A stretch of 64,000 bases of DNA from Shinella sp. UYSO24 (GTDB lineage Bacteria > Pseudomonadota > Alphaproteobacteria > Rhizobiales > Rhizobiaceae), in assembly GCA_902167985.1 (NCBI GenBank), contig CABHNZ010000005.1:124001-188000 (forward strand). Direction: 5' to 3'. A program made the position numbers and the translations under genes. Below, in pieces: positions 23,395 to 32,065 of this stretch. Each line of letters opens with the position of its first letter. The stretch's first letter is position 1. The notes beneath the pieces were generated by a model. It was not told where the DNA came from. It saw only the letters and a program-made list of their open reading frames with translations, and made no database searches.

Positions 23395-23742
23395 TCAGGG
23401 CGTCTTGGAGAGCGGTTTCCGGGGTTCCTGCTGATGCTGCTCGCCCACGGATTTCGGCTTTTCGAAATGGATGCGCAGCTTCGTTCCGGTGGCATCGGCA
23501 AAGCGCTGGAGGGTGCGGGTGGAGGGCATGGAACGACCGCTTTCCAGCCGGGCAATGGCTGCCTGCGTCGTGCCCATGGCCTTCGCCACGGCTTCCTGCG
23601 TCATCTCGGCGCCGGCCCTCGCACGGATCAGCGCCTCGGCAAGGGCAAATTCTTCTTCCAGTGCATCATAGGCGGCGACAAATTCAGGGTTCTTGAACCA
23701 GTCCTTTGCCGCCTCACTGACGAGGAGCTTGTTGTCTGTCAT
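23395..23742 (-). CDS. XRE-family antitoxin (HigA-like)
   Basis: 115 aa. The N-terminal half has the pattern of antitoxins (AAKDWFKNPEFVAAYDALEEEF). A helix-turn-helix domain spans about residues 45-95 (MTQEAVAKAMGTTQAAIARLESG). It should neutralise the overlapping toxin-like protein and repress the pair. The start codon overlaps the toxin stop by 4 bp, giving toxin-first order as in higBA systems. A perfect inverted repeat upstream of the toxin is the likely operator. Confidence 0.88.
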   Translation of the reverse strand: MTDNKLLVSEAAKDWFKNPEFVAAYDALEEEFALAEALIRARAGAEMTQEAVAKAMGTTQAAIARLESGRSMPSTRTLQRFADATGTKLRIHFEKPKSVGEQHQQEPRKPLSKTP

Positions 23743-24062
23743 CGCACATCCTTCGCTCGCCTCAATGCGATCTCGATCTCCCGCCTCGGGGTCTTCTGTG
23801 TCTTCTTGCGAAAGACATGGACGACCACGACCGCGTTCCTCCGGCTGACGGTCACGTAGGCCGCACGCGCAATTCCATCCCGGCCGCGCATGCGCATTTC
23901 CCAGACGGAGCCTTGGAGATGCTTCACATAGGGTTCGTGAACGCCGGCCGGGCCGTTGATTTCGATCAGCTTCGCGATCCGCAGAAATGACGCCACTATG
24001 TCCTGCGGAAAATCCTCAAGCTCTCGTCTTATGCGATCGTTCAGAAATTCGATTGTCCACAT
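23739..24062 (-). CDS. RelE/HigB-like toxin (phage-derived Gp49-like family)
   Basis: 107 aa from the ATG at 24062, basic and compact. MWTIEFLNDRI, GPAGVHEPYVKHLQGSVWEMRMRG and VVVHVFRKKTQKTP match the HigB/Gp49-like pattern of ribosome-dependent mRNA interferases. An earlier ATG at 24092 would place the operator palindrome inside the gene, so the later start is preferred and also fits the family start. It is followed by the antitoxin with a 4-bp overlap. A TATATT box lies only two bases before the ATG, so a near-leaderless transcript is possible. Confidence 0.87.
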   Translation of the reverse strand: MWTIEFLNDRIRRELEDFPQDIVASFLRIAKLIEINGPAGVHEPYVKHLQGSVWEMRMRGRDGIARAAYVTVSRRNAVVVVHVFRKKTQKTPRREIEIALRRAKDVR

Positions 24063-24078
24063 CGAATATACCATTTTT

Positions 24079-24099
24079 GCAATGATCTGCAATCATTGC
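24079..24099. promoter_or_regulatory. Inverted repeat, likely operator of the HigBA-like pair
   Basis: Perfect 8-bp arms GCAATGAT and ATCATTGC with a CTGCA spacer, 17 bp upstream of the toxin ATG. On the minus strand a TTGCAG -35-like box lies inside it, 16 bases from a TATATT -10-like box. Binding by the XRE protein would block the promoter. Confidence 0.7.
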
Positions 24100-24132
24100 A
24101 TCATGGCTCCGAGGGATAAATCCGTCAATCTG

Positions 24133-25029
24133 TCAGATTTTCGGCGTCGCAAAGTCAGTCTTGCGGTAGCCCTGCAGGTAGAGAAGCGCGGTCAGGTCGC
24201 CGTGGTCGATGCGGATGCGGGCCTGTGCGGCGACCGAGGGCTTGGCGTGGAGGGCAACGCCTGCGCCGGCAAGCTCGATCATGCCGAGGTCATTGGCGCC
24301 GTCGCCGACGGCCATCACATCGTCCGGAGTGATCGCGAGCTTTCCGGCGATATCGATCAGCGCATCGACCTTGGCCTGCTTGCCGAGGATCGGTTCGCTC
24401 ACTTCACCCGTCAGGATGCCGTCCTTCTCGATCAGGATATTGGCGCGGTTCTCGTCGAAGCCGAGCATGTCGGCGATACGGCTGGTAAAGACGGTAAAGC
24501 CGCCGGAGACCAGCGCGCTGTAAAAGCCCTTGGCCTTCATAGTGGCGATCAGTTCGGCGCCGCCGGAAGTGAGCGTGATGCGCTTTTCGATGACTTCATC
24601 GACGACAGAGATCGGCAGGCCTTTCAGGAGCGCCACGCGCTCGCGCAGGGCCGGTTCGAAGGCGATCTCGCCGTTCATCGCCCGCGCGGTGATCTCCGAC
24701 ACCTTGTCCTTCAGCCCGACGACGTCTGCCAGTTCGTCGATGCATTCCTGAGCGATCATCGTCGAATCCATGTCGGCGATGAGGAATTTCTTGCGGCGGC
24801 TGTCCTGATCCTGGATGGCGACGTCGATCGGCAATGCGCCGATCAGGGCGCGCAGGGTGGCTTCCGCTTCGGCCGCATCGCTGGCATCCTTGAGGACGAG
24901 ATCGCAGGCAATGCCATCCGCCAGCCAGTAGAGGCCGCTGGCATTGACGGCTTCGGCGGCGCGCTCGCCGAAAGCTTTCTCCAGAACCGGATTTGACGGA
25001 TGGGCAATGAGCGTGGCAACGAGAGCCAT
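24133..25029 (-). CDS. serB: Phosphoserine phosphatase SerB
   Basis: Last step of serine synthesis: hydrolysis of O-phosphoserine. 298 aa. An N-terminal ACT-like region (about residues 1-80) precedes the HAD core. The nucleophile motif is LIADMDSTMI, motif II SALVSGGFTVF, and motif IV MAVGDGANDLGMI, with MNGEIAFEPALRERVALLKG as the cap. The start codon abuts the divergent miaA ATG with no gap, so the promoter of each gene must lie inside the other or start very close. Confidence 0.96.
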   Translation of the reverse strand: MALVATLIAHPSNPVLEKAFGERAAEAVNASGLYWLADGIACDLVLKDASDAAEAEATLRALIGALPIDVAIQDQDSRRKKFLIADMDSTMIAQECIDELADVVGLKDKVSEITARAMNGEIAFEPALRERVALLKGLPISVVDEVIEKRITLTSGGAELIATMKAKGFYSALVSGGFTVFTSRIADMLGFDENRANILIEKDGILTGEVSEPILGKQAKVDALIDIAGKLAITPDDVMAVGDGANDLGMIELAGAGVALHAKPSVAAQARIRIDHGDLTALLYLQGYRKTDFATPKI

Positions 25030-25932
25030 ATGAAGAACCCTATCGATATTCCTGATGCGATCCTGATAACCGGGCCGACGGCGGGCGGCAAGTCGGCGCT
25101 TGCCTTAAAGCTTGCCCGCGAGGCCGGCGGCGTCGTCATCAATGCCGACAGCATGCAGGTCTATGACACGCTGCGGGTGATTACCGCCCGGCCGTCCGAG
25201 GACGAGATGGAAGGCGTGCCGCACCATCTCTACGGCCATGTGCCGGCGATCAGGTCCTATTCGACCGGCGAGTGGTTGCGGGACGTCACCGCGCTTCTTG
25301 CCGATCTTCGTCGCAATGGCCGGCTGCCGGTCTTTGTCGGCGGCACGGGGCTCTATTTCAAGGCGCTGACCGGCGGGCTTTCCGATATGCCGGAGATCTC
25401 GCAGGATGTGCGCTGTCGGGTGCGGTTGCGGCTGAAGGAAGAGGGTGCGGAAGTTCTGCATGCCGAGCTTGCCCGCCGTGACCAGCCGATGGCCGAGGCG
25501 CTGGAGCGGCAGGACGGGCAGAGGATCGTGCGGGCGCTGGAAGTGCTGGAAGAGACCGGACGGTCGATCCGGGAGTTTCAGGACAGGCCGGGGCCGATGG
25601 TGATCGATCCGTCGCGGGCGAAAAAGATCGTCGTGCTGCCGGAGCGGCCGGTTCTCGCCAAGCGGATCGACCGGCGGTTCGAAATCATGCTGGACACGGG
25701 GGCGATCGATGAGGTGCGGGCGCTCAATAGCTTGTCTCCGCCGGCCGATGCGCCGGTGATGAAGGCGATCGGGGTGGCGCAGATCACCGAGATGCTGGCC
25801 GGCCGGATGGAGCGGGGCCAAGTGATCGAACGCGGCTCGGCACTGACCCGGCAATATGCCAAGCGGCAGATGACATGGTTCCGCAACCAGATGGACGAGA
25901 GCTGGGAGAGGATCGATCCGGCAACGCTCTGA
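25030..25932 (+). CDS. miaA: tRNA dimethylallyltransferase MiaA
   Basis: Transfers a dimethylallyl group to A37 of tRNAs reading UNN codons. 300 aa. P-loop ILITGPTAGGKSALAL, then INADSMQVYDTLRVITARPS (substrate binding), VGGTGLYFKAL, and the C-terminal MKAIGVAQITEML and TRQYAKRQMTWFRNQM. The ATG at 25030 fits the family. Upstream in-frame extension to 25000 would run antisense into serB, and no good ribosome site decides the matter. Divergent with serB. Confidence 0.95.
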   Translation: MKNPIDIPDAILITGPTAGGKSALALKLAREAGGVVINADSMQVYDTLRVITARPSEDEMEGVPHHLYGHVPAIRSYSTGEWLRDVTALLADLRRNGRLPVFVGGTGLYFKALTGGLSDMPEISQDVRCRVRLRLKEEGAEVLHAELARRDQPMAEALERQDGQRIVRALEVLEETGRSIREFQDRPGPMVIDPSRAKKIVVLPERPVLAKRIDRRFEIMLDTGAIDEVRALNSLSPPADAPVMKAIGVAQITEMLAGRMERGQVIERGSALTRQYAKRQMTWFRNQMDESWERIDPATL

Positions 25933-26011
25933 GCGGGACCGCGCGGTCGCTCGCGAGGCCGGGATCAAGACGCGGAGGTTTCTGGGCCTGCCTCGGGACG
26001 TGGGGCTTTCC

Positions 26012-28404
26012 TCAGTCCTTGTCGTAAAGGCTGCTGAGTGGCTTTTTCAGAAGTGTGTCGCGCAGCGAGCCTTCGCGCCGGACATAGGGCGACGGGCGGG
26101 TGTCGTCGTGGGGGCTTGGCGGTGATTGTCTTGGAGGCTCGCCCGGCGATGCGTTGCGATCACGGCGAAGGTCGGCGAAACGGTTGGCGAGTGATGAACC
26201 GGCTGCACCTGCCGAGGGCGAGGTGGCCGGGATTGGTCGCTGGTCGCTCCGCGATCCGGTCGCGGTGGGGCCAACGAGTGGCGGTGCCTGTGCCGGGGTG
26301 CGGGGCAGCATGTCCGGCCGGTAGGGTTCGAAATTCGCATTGTCCCTGCCCGATGCCGCGTAGGGAGAGGATGCGGAAGGCATGCGGCCCCCGAATGCCG
26401 GTGTCATCGATGCCGGGGACGCCGGGGACGACATGGACGCGGGCGCAGGGGGTGCCATGGACGGGCCTGCTGCCGGCTGGGCGGGGCGGGCCGCGGCCGA
26501 TGTGGTGGCGGACGTGGCGGGCGTCGTCGTGGCAGTTGTCGCAGTCATGGTGCGGGGGGCGGCCTTTGTTGCCGCGGCGTTCAGGTCGACATGGCCGTTC
26601 GCCAGGATTTCGCGCTGCCAGCGCTCCAGTTCCGCATCGCTTGCGGGCGGATAATCGCTATCCTCGTAACGGCTCGTGTCCTCGGGCAGGGTCGGGAAGG
26701 GATTGGCGCTGGAATAGCTCTGCTGGAAGGTGGAGATATCCGGGCCAGTCACCGAGCGCATGCGGGCAACGATCGAGCGCAGGTCCACCGTGTCGGGCGT
26801 TTCTTCCGAGCCCTTGTCGACCACGCCATGTGCCTTGGGCAGATAGTTCTGCGGCACGCGGGCGAATTTCATCCGCATCGGCACGGTGACGGCCTCGCCG
26901 AAGGCGATCGCCTCGCCATTGCCGATCGAGGAGAGGAAGCTTGTCGAGGAGATCGACGAATTGGGAATGGCCGAGCGGATGATCTCCTGGTCGCGGTCAT
27001 TGGCAAGCCGCATGGCAAAGATCGTCGAGCATTGCGAGAGGATCGTCTGGTCGAGCTCGTTCGGCCGCTGGGTGATGACGCCGAGCGAGACGCCGTATTT
27101 GCGGCCTTCCTTGGCGATGCGCGAGATGGCCTGCACCGTCGGGAAGAAGCCGAGCGAACGGTCGGCAGGAACGTATCGATGGGCTTCCTCGCAGACGACC
27201 AGCATGTGAATGGCGCCATTGCTCCACAGCGCCAGCTCGAAGGCCATGCGGCAGAGGATGGAGGCAACGGAATTCACCACTTCAGAGGGGATGCCGGCAA
27301 GCTGGAAGGTGGAGATCGGCCGGTCATCGCCCGGAATGCGGAAGATATGGGCGATCGTCTCCATGATCGTGTCATGGATCGTGTTGTTGGAGAACATGAA
27401 GTGATAACGGGGATCGTTGATCGCCGAGATCACCCGCATCTTCAAGGTGCGCAGCGCCGGTTTTTCGCTGCGGCCTTCAAGGCGGCCGATGCGCTCGTCG
27501 ATCAGCGCCAGAAGATCGGCCATGCGATAGGGGACCGGCGTATCGGCGGTGATCGAGCTCTTTTCCGTCGTGCGCCGCATCAGGCTCGAATCGGAGCCGC
27601 GAAAGGCGCGCTTGGCTTCCGGAATGAGGTCGCGGAGGATATCGAGTTCCTCGAGGATCGCCGGGCGGCCGCGGAAGACGACTTCGGAAAACTCTTCGAG
27701 CCGCATCAGCCAGAAGGGCAGGTCGAGGGTTTCCGTATCGATGACGACGGCATCATTGGGGAAGGCGGCGGCGAATTCGTTATGCGGATCGAGAATGAGG
27801 ACGCGTAGCTTCGGATCCGCCTCGATCGCCTTGTGCAGGAGAAGCGAGACGGCTGTCGACTTGCCGACGCCGGTCGAGCCGACGATGGCGAAATGTTTCG
27901 ACAGCATGGACGGCACATGGATGGCGGCGTCGAGGCTTTCGTCCTGGCTGAGCTTGCCGATGACGCAGGTCGCGTCGCGGCCGGCATCATAAATGCGCAG
28001 AAGGTCTGCGGCGCGGATTCGGTGAGCGATGGCGCCGAGATAGGGATAGCGCGTGATGCCGCTCGAAAACTCCTCGCGGCCGTCTTCGCCGACATGGACT
28101 TCGCCAAGAAGCTCGACCTCGATCTGGAAACGGTATCGGTGCCTTCCGTCCAGTCCTTCTCGCCGGTCGTCATCGAATAGGCGAGTGCGACGACGCGGTT
28201 CTTGCCGACGGTGATCGAGATCAGGCGGCCAACGGACCAGAGTTCGGTCAGATCGGTGCCGCCTTCCACCGCCGTTGCGGCGATCGTCGCATGCGAGCCG
28301 TTGCAGGCGACGACACGGCCGAGCAGCCGGTTTCCCGGTGCCATCGTGTTGCGGCGGTCCTGTTCGCCAGCCGTGGCGGATGTGTGCAGGTCGTCGTTCA
28401 ACAC
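26012..28404 (-). CDS. HerA-like ATP-binding protein (DUF87; frameshifted near 28145)
   Basis: Hexameric FtsK/HerA-superfamily ATPase, about 797 aa after repair. The N-terminal HAS-barrel (GNRLLGRVVACNGSHATIAA) is in one frame up to about 28145; the rest follows in the next frame. Walker A is IVGSTGVGKSTAVSLLL and Walker B is IHMLVVCEEAHRYVP. The sensor region reads VSLGVITQRPNELDQTILSQ. From about residue 620 the protein becomes a Pro/Ala/Thr/Ser-rich disordered tail ending LKKPLSSLYDKD. Archaeal HerA works with the nuclease NurA in end resection, but no NurA is nearby. Bacterial homologues of this form are common in Rhizobiales without known function. Transcribed alone. Confidence 0.88.
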
Positions 28405-28645
28405 CAGGTCCTACCCTTCGCAGGCCGGCGAACGGAGATTTCATCCTCGAACCTGATCTGACAATCTGCATGCTGCTTCGGCGAATGTCGTTTGTTTTCA
28501 ACCATGGCCCAACCTAGGTTGTCGCCCCGCACAAGGTTGCGACTATAGGGTTGGCGACTTAACAAGTGGTGTAGGGTGGCGCCCGCTCTCAGGGCAGCCT
28601 TTGCCGATAAATCGGGCGGGTGGCGCTTTTTGACGCAGGCTGGCG

Positions 28646-28674
28646 TTGACGAATTGATCTCTTGTCGCTAACAC
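28646..28674 (+). promoter_or_regulatory. Promoter of the ilvB leader
   Basis: TTGACG (28646-28651) and TAACAC (28669-28674) are separated by 17 bases. The expected start point (about 28681) is only one or two bases before the leader-peptide ATG, so the leader mRNA would be almost leaderless. Confidence 0.65.
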
Positions 28675-28682
28675 TCTTGCCT

Positions 28683-28739
28683 ATGAAAATTTCGATGGCA
28701 CTTATTGTGGTGGGAACGCGCATGGGCAGGACGGTGTAA
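28683..28739 (+). CDS. Candidate ilv leader peptide (attenuation)
   Basis: Too short for ordinary gene calling: 18 codons, [18 protein letters not shown], ending in TAA. Residues 7-10 are Leu-Ile-Val-Val, the end products of the pathway served by ilvB. The following RNA can fold into competing hairpins, and a terminator lies 36 bases after its stop. Shortage of branched-chain aminoacyl-tRNA would stall a ribosome on CTT-ATT-GTG-GTG and cover the CGCGCATGGG arm. The ATG is near the predicted transcript start. Inference from layout; translation is unproven. Confidence 0.7.
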   Translation: MKISMALIVVGTRMGRTV

Positions 28740-28797
28740 CCGTCCGGCGATAGCCTCCCATGCGCGAAACGACAGGCTCCTCAAGGGGCCTTTTTTT
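28717..28797 (+). terminator. Attenuator structures and terminator before ilvB
   Basis: The terminator is GGCTCC/GGGGCC (28775-28790, TCAA loop, one G-U pair) followed by seven T. Upstream, CGCGCATGGG (28717-28726) pairs perfectly with CCCATGCGCG (28757-28766), enclosing a GGACGG/CCGTCC hairpin (28729-28745). AGCCT (28753-28757) can instead pair with AGGCT in the terminator stem. This is the classical set of mutually exclusive folds for a translation-sensed attenuator. Confidence 0.82.
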
Positions 28798-28860
28798 ATG
28801 CCTTCGACCGACTTTCCCAAAAGCCAAACCAGCCAGATCATCAGCAGACGGAACAGTGAG

Positions 28861-30657
28861 ATGACGGATAGCAGCGACAAGAACAATTCAGCCAATAACC
28901 GGATGACCGGCGCCGAGATCGTGCTCAAGGCGCTGAAGGACAATGGTGTCGAGCATCTCTTCGGCTATCCGGGCGGCGCTGTGCTTCCGATCTATGACGA
29001 GATCTTCCAGCAGGACGACATCCAGCACATTCTGGTTCGCCACGAGCAGGGCGCCGGCCATGCGGCCGAAGGCTATGCCCGCTCCACCGGCAAGGTCGGC
29101 GTCATGCTGGTCACGTCCGGTCCGGGTGCCACCAATGCGGTGACGCCGCTGCAGGATGCGCTGATGGATTCGATCCCGCTCGTCTGCCTTACGGGGCAGG
29201 TTCCGACGACGCTGATCGGTTCCGACGCTTCCAGGAGCCGACACGGTCGGCATTACCCGGCCCTGCACAAAGCACAACTGGCTGGTGAAGGATGTCAACG
29301 AACTGGCCGGCATCATCCATGAAGCCTTTCGCATCGCGCAGTCGGGCCGTCCGGGTCCGGTCGTCGTCGATATTCCGAAGGACATCCAGTTTGCGACCGG
29401 CACCTATGTGCCGCCATCGGAAACGCCTGCTTCCAAGAGCTACAAGCCGAAGCTCGACGGCGACCTGAAATCAGTTCAGGCGGCGATCGAAATGATGGCT
29501 TCGGCGCGCCGGCCGGTCTTCTACACGGGTGGCGGCATCATCAATTCCGGGCCGGAAGCTTCCAAGCTGTTGCGCGAACTGGTGGAACTCACCGGCTTCC
29601 CGATCACCTCGACGCTGATGGGGCTCGGCGCCTATCCGGCGTCTGGCGACAAGTGGCTCGGCATGCTCGGCATGCACGGCTCCTACGAAGCAATATGACG
29701 ATGCATGACTGCGACCTGATGGTCTGCCTCGGGGCGCGTTTCGACGACCGCATTACCGGCCGCCTCAACGGGTTCTCGCCGAACTCGCGTAAGATCCATG
29801 TGGATATCGACCCGTCGTCGATCAACAAGAATGTCCGCGTCGACCTGCCGATCATCGGTGATGTCGGCCGGATTCTGGAAGACATGGTTCGCCTGTGGCG
29901 GGCGCTGCCGAACAAGCCGGAAAAATCCGAGACGGCCGACTGGTGGGCGCAGATCAACCGCTGGCGGGCACGCAAGTCGTTCTCCTACAAGAATTCGAAC
30001 GACGTGATCATGCCCCAGTACGCGCTGGAACGGATCTATGCGGCGACGAAGGATCGCAAGACCTTCATCACCACGGAGGTCGGCCAGCACCAGATGTGGG
30101 CGGCGCAGTTCCTGGGGTTCGAGGAACCGAACCGCTGGATGACGTCCGGTGGTCTCGGCACGATGGGCTATGGCCTGCCGGCGGCACTCGGCGTGCAGGT
30201 GGCGCATCCGGATGCGCTGGTCATCGACATTGCCGGCGATGCCTCGATCCAGATGTGCATCCAGGAAATGTCCTGCGCCATCCAGTACGGGTTGCCGGTG
30301 AAGATCTTCATCCTCAACAACCAGTATATGGGCATGGTGCGCCAGTGGCAGCAGCTGTTGCATGGCAACCGCCTGTCCAACTCCTATACCGAGGCCATGC
30401 CCGATTTCGTCAAGCTGGCGGAAGCCTATGGCGCTGTGGGCATGTATTGCGACGACCCGAAGGAACTGGACGACAAGATTGCCGAAATGATCGAGGTCAA
30501 GCGCCCGGTCATCTTCGACTGCCGCGTGGCAAATCTTGCCAACTGCTTCCCGATGATCCCGTCGGGCAAGGCGCATAACGAGATGCTGCTCCCCGACGAG
30601 GCGACCGACGAGGCTGTTGCCAACGCCATCGACGCCAAGGGCCGCCAGCTCGTTTGA
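28861..30657 (+). CDS. ilvB: Acetolactate synthase large subunit (three frameshifts)
   Basis: Thiamine-diphosphate enzyme for the first common step of valine/isoleucine/leucine synthesis. Three frames join to about 599 aa. The N-terminal part holds [18 protein letters not shown] and the catalytic Glu in [16 protein letters not shown]. After two single-base gaps near 29232-29241 the frame continues [20 protein letters not shown]. After a third near 29692 it continues [19 protein letters not shown] to the ThDP motif [21 protein letters not shown] ... [12 protein letters not shown]. The ATG at 28861 is used; 28798, directly after the terminator, is in the same frame. Expression is probably controlled by the upstream attenuator. 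Known as ilvI in some rhizobia. An essential biosynthetic enzyme in three pieces points to sequence errors. Confidence 0.93.
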
Positions 30658-30727
30658 CGCTCGTTTGATCGGGAAGAAGGGACGCGGTAGAGTGGCCGCG
30701 TTCCCTTTTTCTCGGAAGGAGCAGGCG

Positions 30728-31060
30728 ATGGCAAGAGTGAGGATGTCGAAAGACGGCGCAGTGGTTCTGCCGCAATCCGTCCGCGACGCGCATGGTCTGA
30801 CCGATGGCGCCGAATTCGAGGTGATCGATGGCGGCCGGGAGATCAGGCTGGAAGTGGTGAGGGAGGAGGAGGCGGACGACAGGCACAAGCGGTCTGCGGA
30901 AAAGCTCCTCTCTTGGCTCGATACGCTGCCGAGATACGACGGACCGTCTTATTCCGACGCTGAGATGCACGAGGCGATCGATCAGGCCGCGATCGCGGAT
31001 TGGGAGAGGCTTGAACGGCAGTGGAGTGGCGAGACGGATGACCGCGACAAGGACGATTGA
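30728..31060 (+). CDS. vapB: AbrB/MazE-type antitoxin (VapB-like)
   Basis: 110 aa. The N-terminal swapped-hairpin DNA-binding domain reads MARVRMSKDGAVVLPQSVRDAHGLTDGAEF, typical of SpoVT/AbrB antitoxins. The C-terminal acidic half (SYSDAEMHEAIDQAAIADWERLE) should wrap the toxin. AAGGAG lies 8 bases before the ATG. It overlaps the PIN-domain gene by 23 bp. It stands 70 bp after ilvB on the same strand, inside what is normally an ilvB-ilvN operon. Confidence 0.9.
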   Translation: MARVRMSKDGAVVLPQSVRDAHGLTDGAEFEVIDGGREIRLEVVREEEADDRHKRSAEKLLSWLDTLPRYDGPSYSDAEMHEAIDQAAIADWERLERQWSGETDDRDKDD

Positions 31061-31442
31061 TACCAATATCCTTGTCCGTCTCTTTGCCCGGGACGACGAG
31101 GCGCAGCTGGCAGTCGCTTCCGGTATCGTTTCCCGATATCGGCTGATCGTTTTGTCGACGGTGCTTCTGGAAACGGAATGGGTCCTGCGCAGTCGCTATC
31201 GCTTCGACCGAGGTCGGATCGTAGATGTGTTCGGTGCCATGCTTGCGTCAGAGGTCTTCGTGTTCATCGAGCGGGAAAGGGTTATCCGCACACTCGAAGC
31301 GTTCGAACGTGGGTTGGAATTTGCTGACGCTTTCCACCTCGCGGCGGTTTCGCCGGGAGAAACCTTCCTCACCTTCGACAAGGATCTTGCCCGCCTTGCA
31401 CCAAAGCATATGAATTCCGTCAGCGTCGAGCTGGCCCTTTAG
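31038..31442 (+). CDS. vapC: PIN-domain ribonuclease toxin (VapC-like)
   Basis: 134 aa PIN domain. The acidic metal-binding residues are in place: Asp8 in TIDTNILVRLF, Glu in STVLLETEWVLRSRYRF, Asp in FADAFHLAAV and Asp in FLTFDKDLARL. VapC toxins cleave tRNA or rRNA. Paired with the overlapping VapB-like antitoxin. The ilvN gene starts 41 bp later on the same strand, so read-through from the ilv attenuator could affect toxin expression. Confidence 0.92.
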   Translation: MTATRTIDTNILVRLFARDDEAQLAVASGIVSRYRLIVLSTVLLETEWVLRSRYRFDRGRIVDVFGAMLASEVFVFIERERVIRTLEAFERGLEFADAFHLAAVSPGETFLTFDKDLARLAPKHMNSVSVELAL

Positions 31443-31483
31443 ACAGACAAAGCGAACAGAGAAAATCGAGGAACACCTGCATC

Positions 31484-32055
31484 ATGAACGCACATCAGCA
31501 GCCCACCGGTTCGGCCTATTTCATCCAGCCGCAGACGGAAAAGGCCGAGAGCCATACGCTATCGGTTCTCGTCAACAACGAGCCGGGCGTGCTTGCCCGC
31601 GTCATCGGCCTCTTCTCCGGCCGCGGCTATAATATCGAGAGCCTGACCGTTTCGGAAACGGAGCATGAGGCGCATCTGTCGCGAATTACCATCGTCACCA
31701 ATGGTACGCCGGTGGTTCTGGAACAGATCAAGGCGCAGCTGGAGCGGATCGTTCCGGTTCACCGGGTTCTGGATCTGACCGTGCGTGCCCGCGATCTCGG
31801 ACAGGATCGCCCGATCGAGCGCGAAGTGGCGCTGCTCAAGGTCGTCGGCCATGGCGAGCATCGCGCCGAGGCGCTGAGGCTGGCCGATGCGTTCCAGGCC
31901 AAGGTGGTCGATGCCACCGTCGAGCATTTCATCTTCGAGATCACCGGCAAGTCGTCGAAGATCGACCAGTTCGTTTCCGTCATCAAGCCGCTCGGCCTGA
32001 TCGAGATCTGCCGCACCGGCATTGCCGCGATGAACCGCGCGCGCAGGGCATGTGA
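31484..32055 (+). CDS. ilvN: Acetolactate synthase small (regulatory) subunit (frameshift near 32038)
   Basis: Regulatory subunit that binds valine through its N-terminal ACT domain (SHTLSVLVNNEPGVLARVIGL, FSGRGYNIESLTVSETEH) and activates the large subunit. A second domain follows (EVALLKVVGHGEHRAEALRLA). Near 32038 one base is missing: restored, the protein ends IAAMNRGAQGM with TGA at 32053-32055 and is 190 aa, the usual length. Without this correction it reads into the next gene and appears as a false 341-aa fusion. Also called ilvH. GAGGA precedes the ATG. Confidence 0.94.
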
Positions 32056-32065
32056 TGTGCCGGGT

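Noticed and set aside
28861..30657. ilvB as a pseudogene
   Set aside because: Three single-base gaps with all catalytic and cofactor motifs intact, in a window where many housekeeping genes show the same defect.
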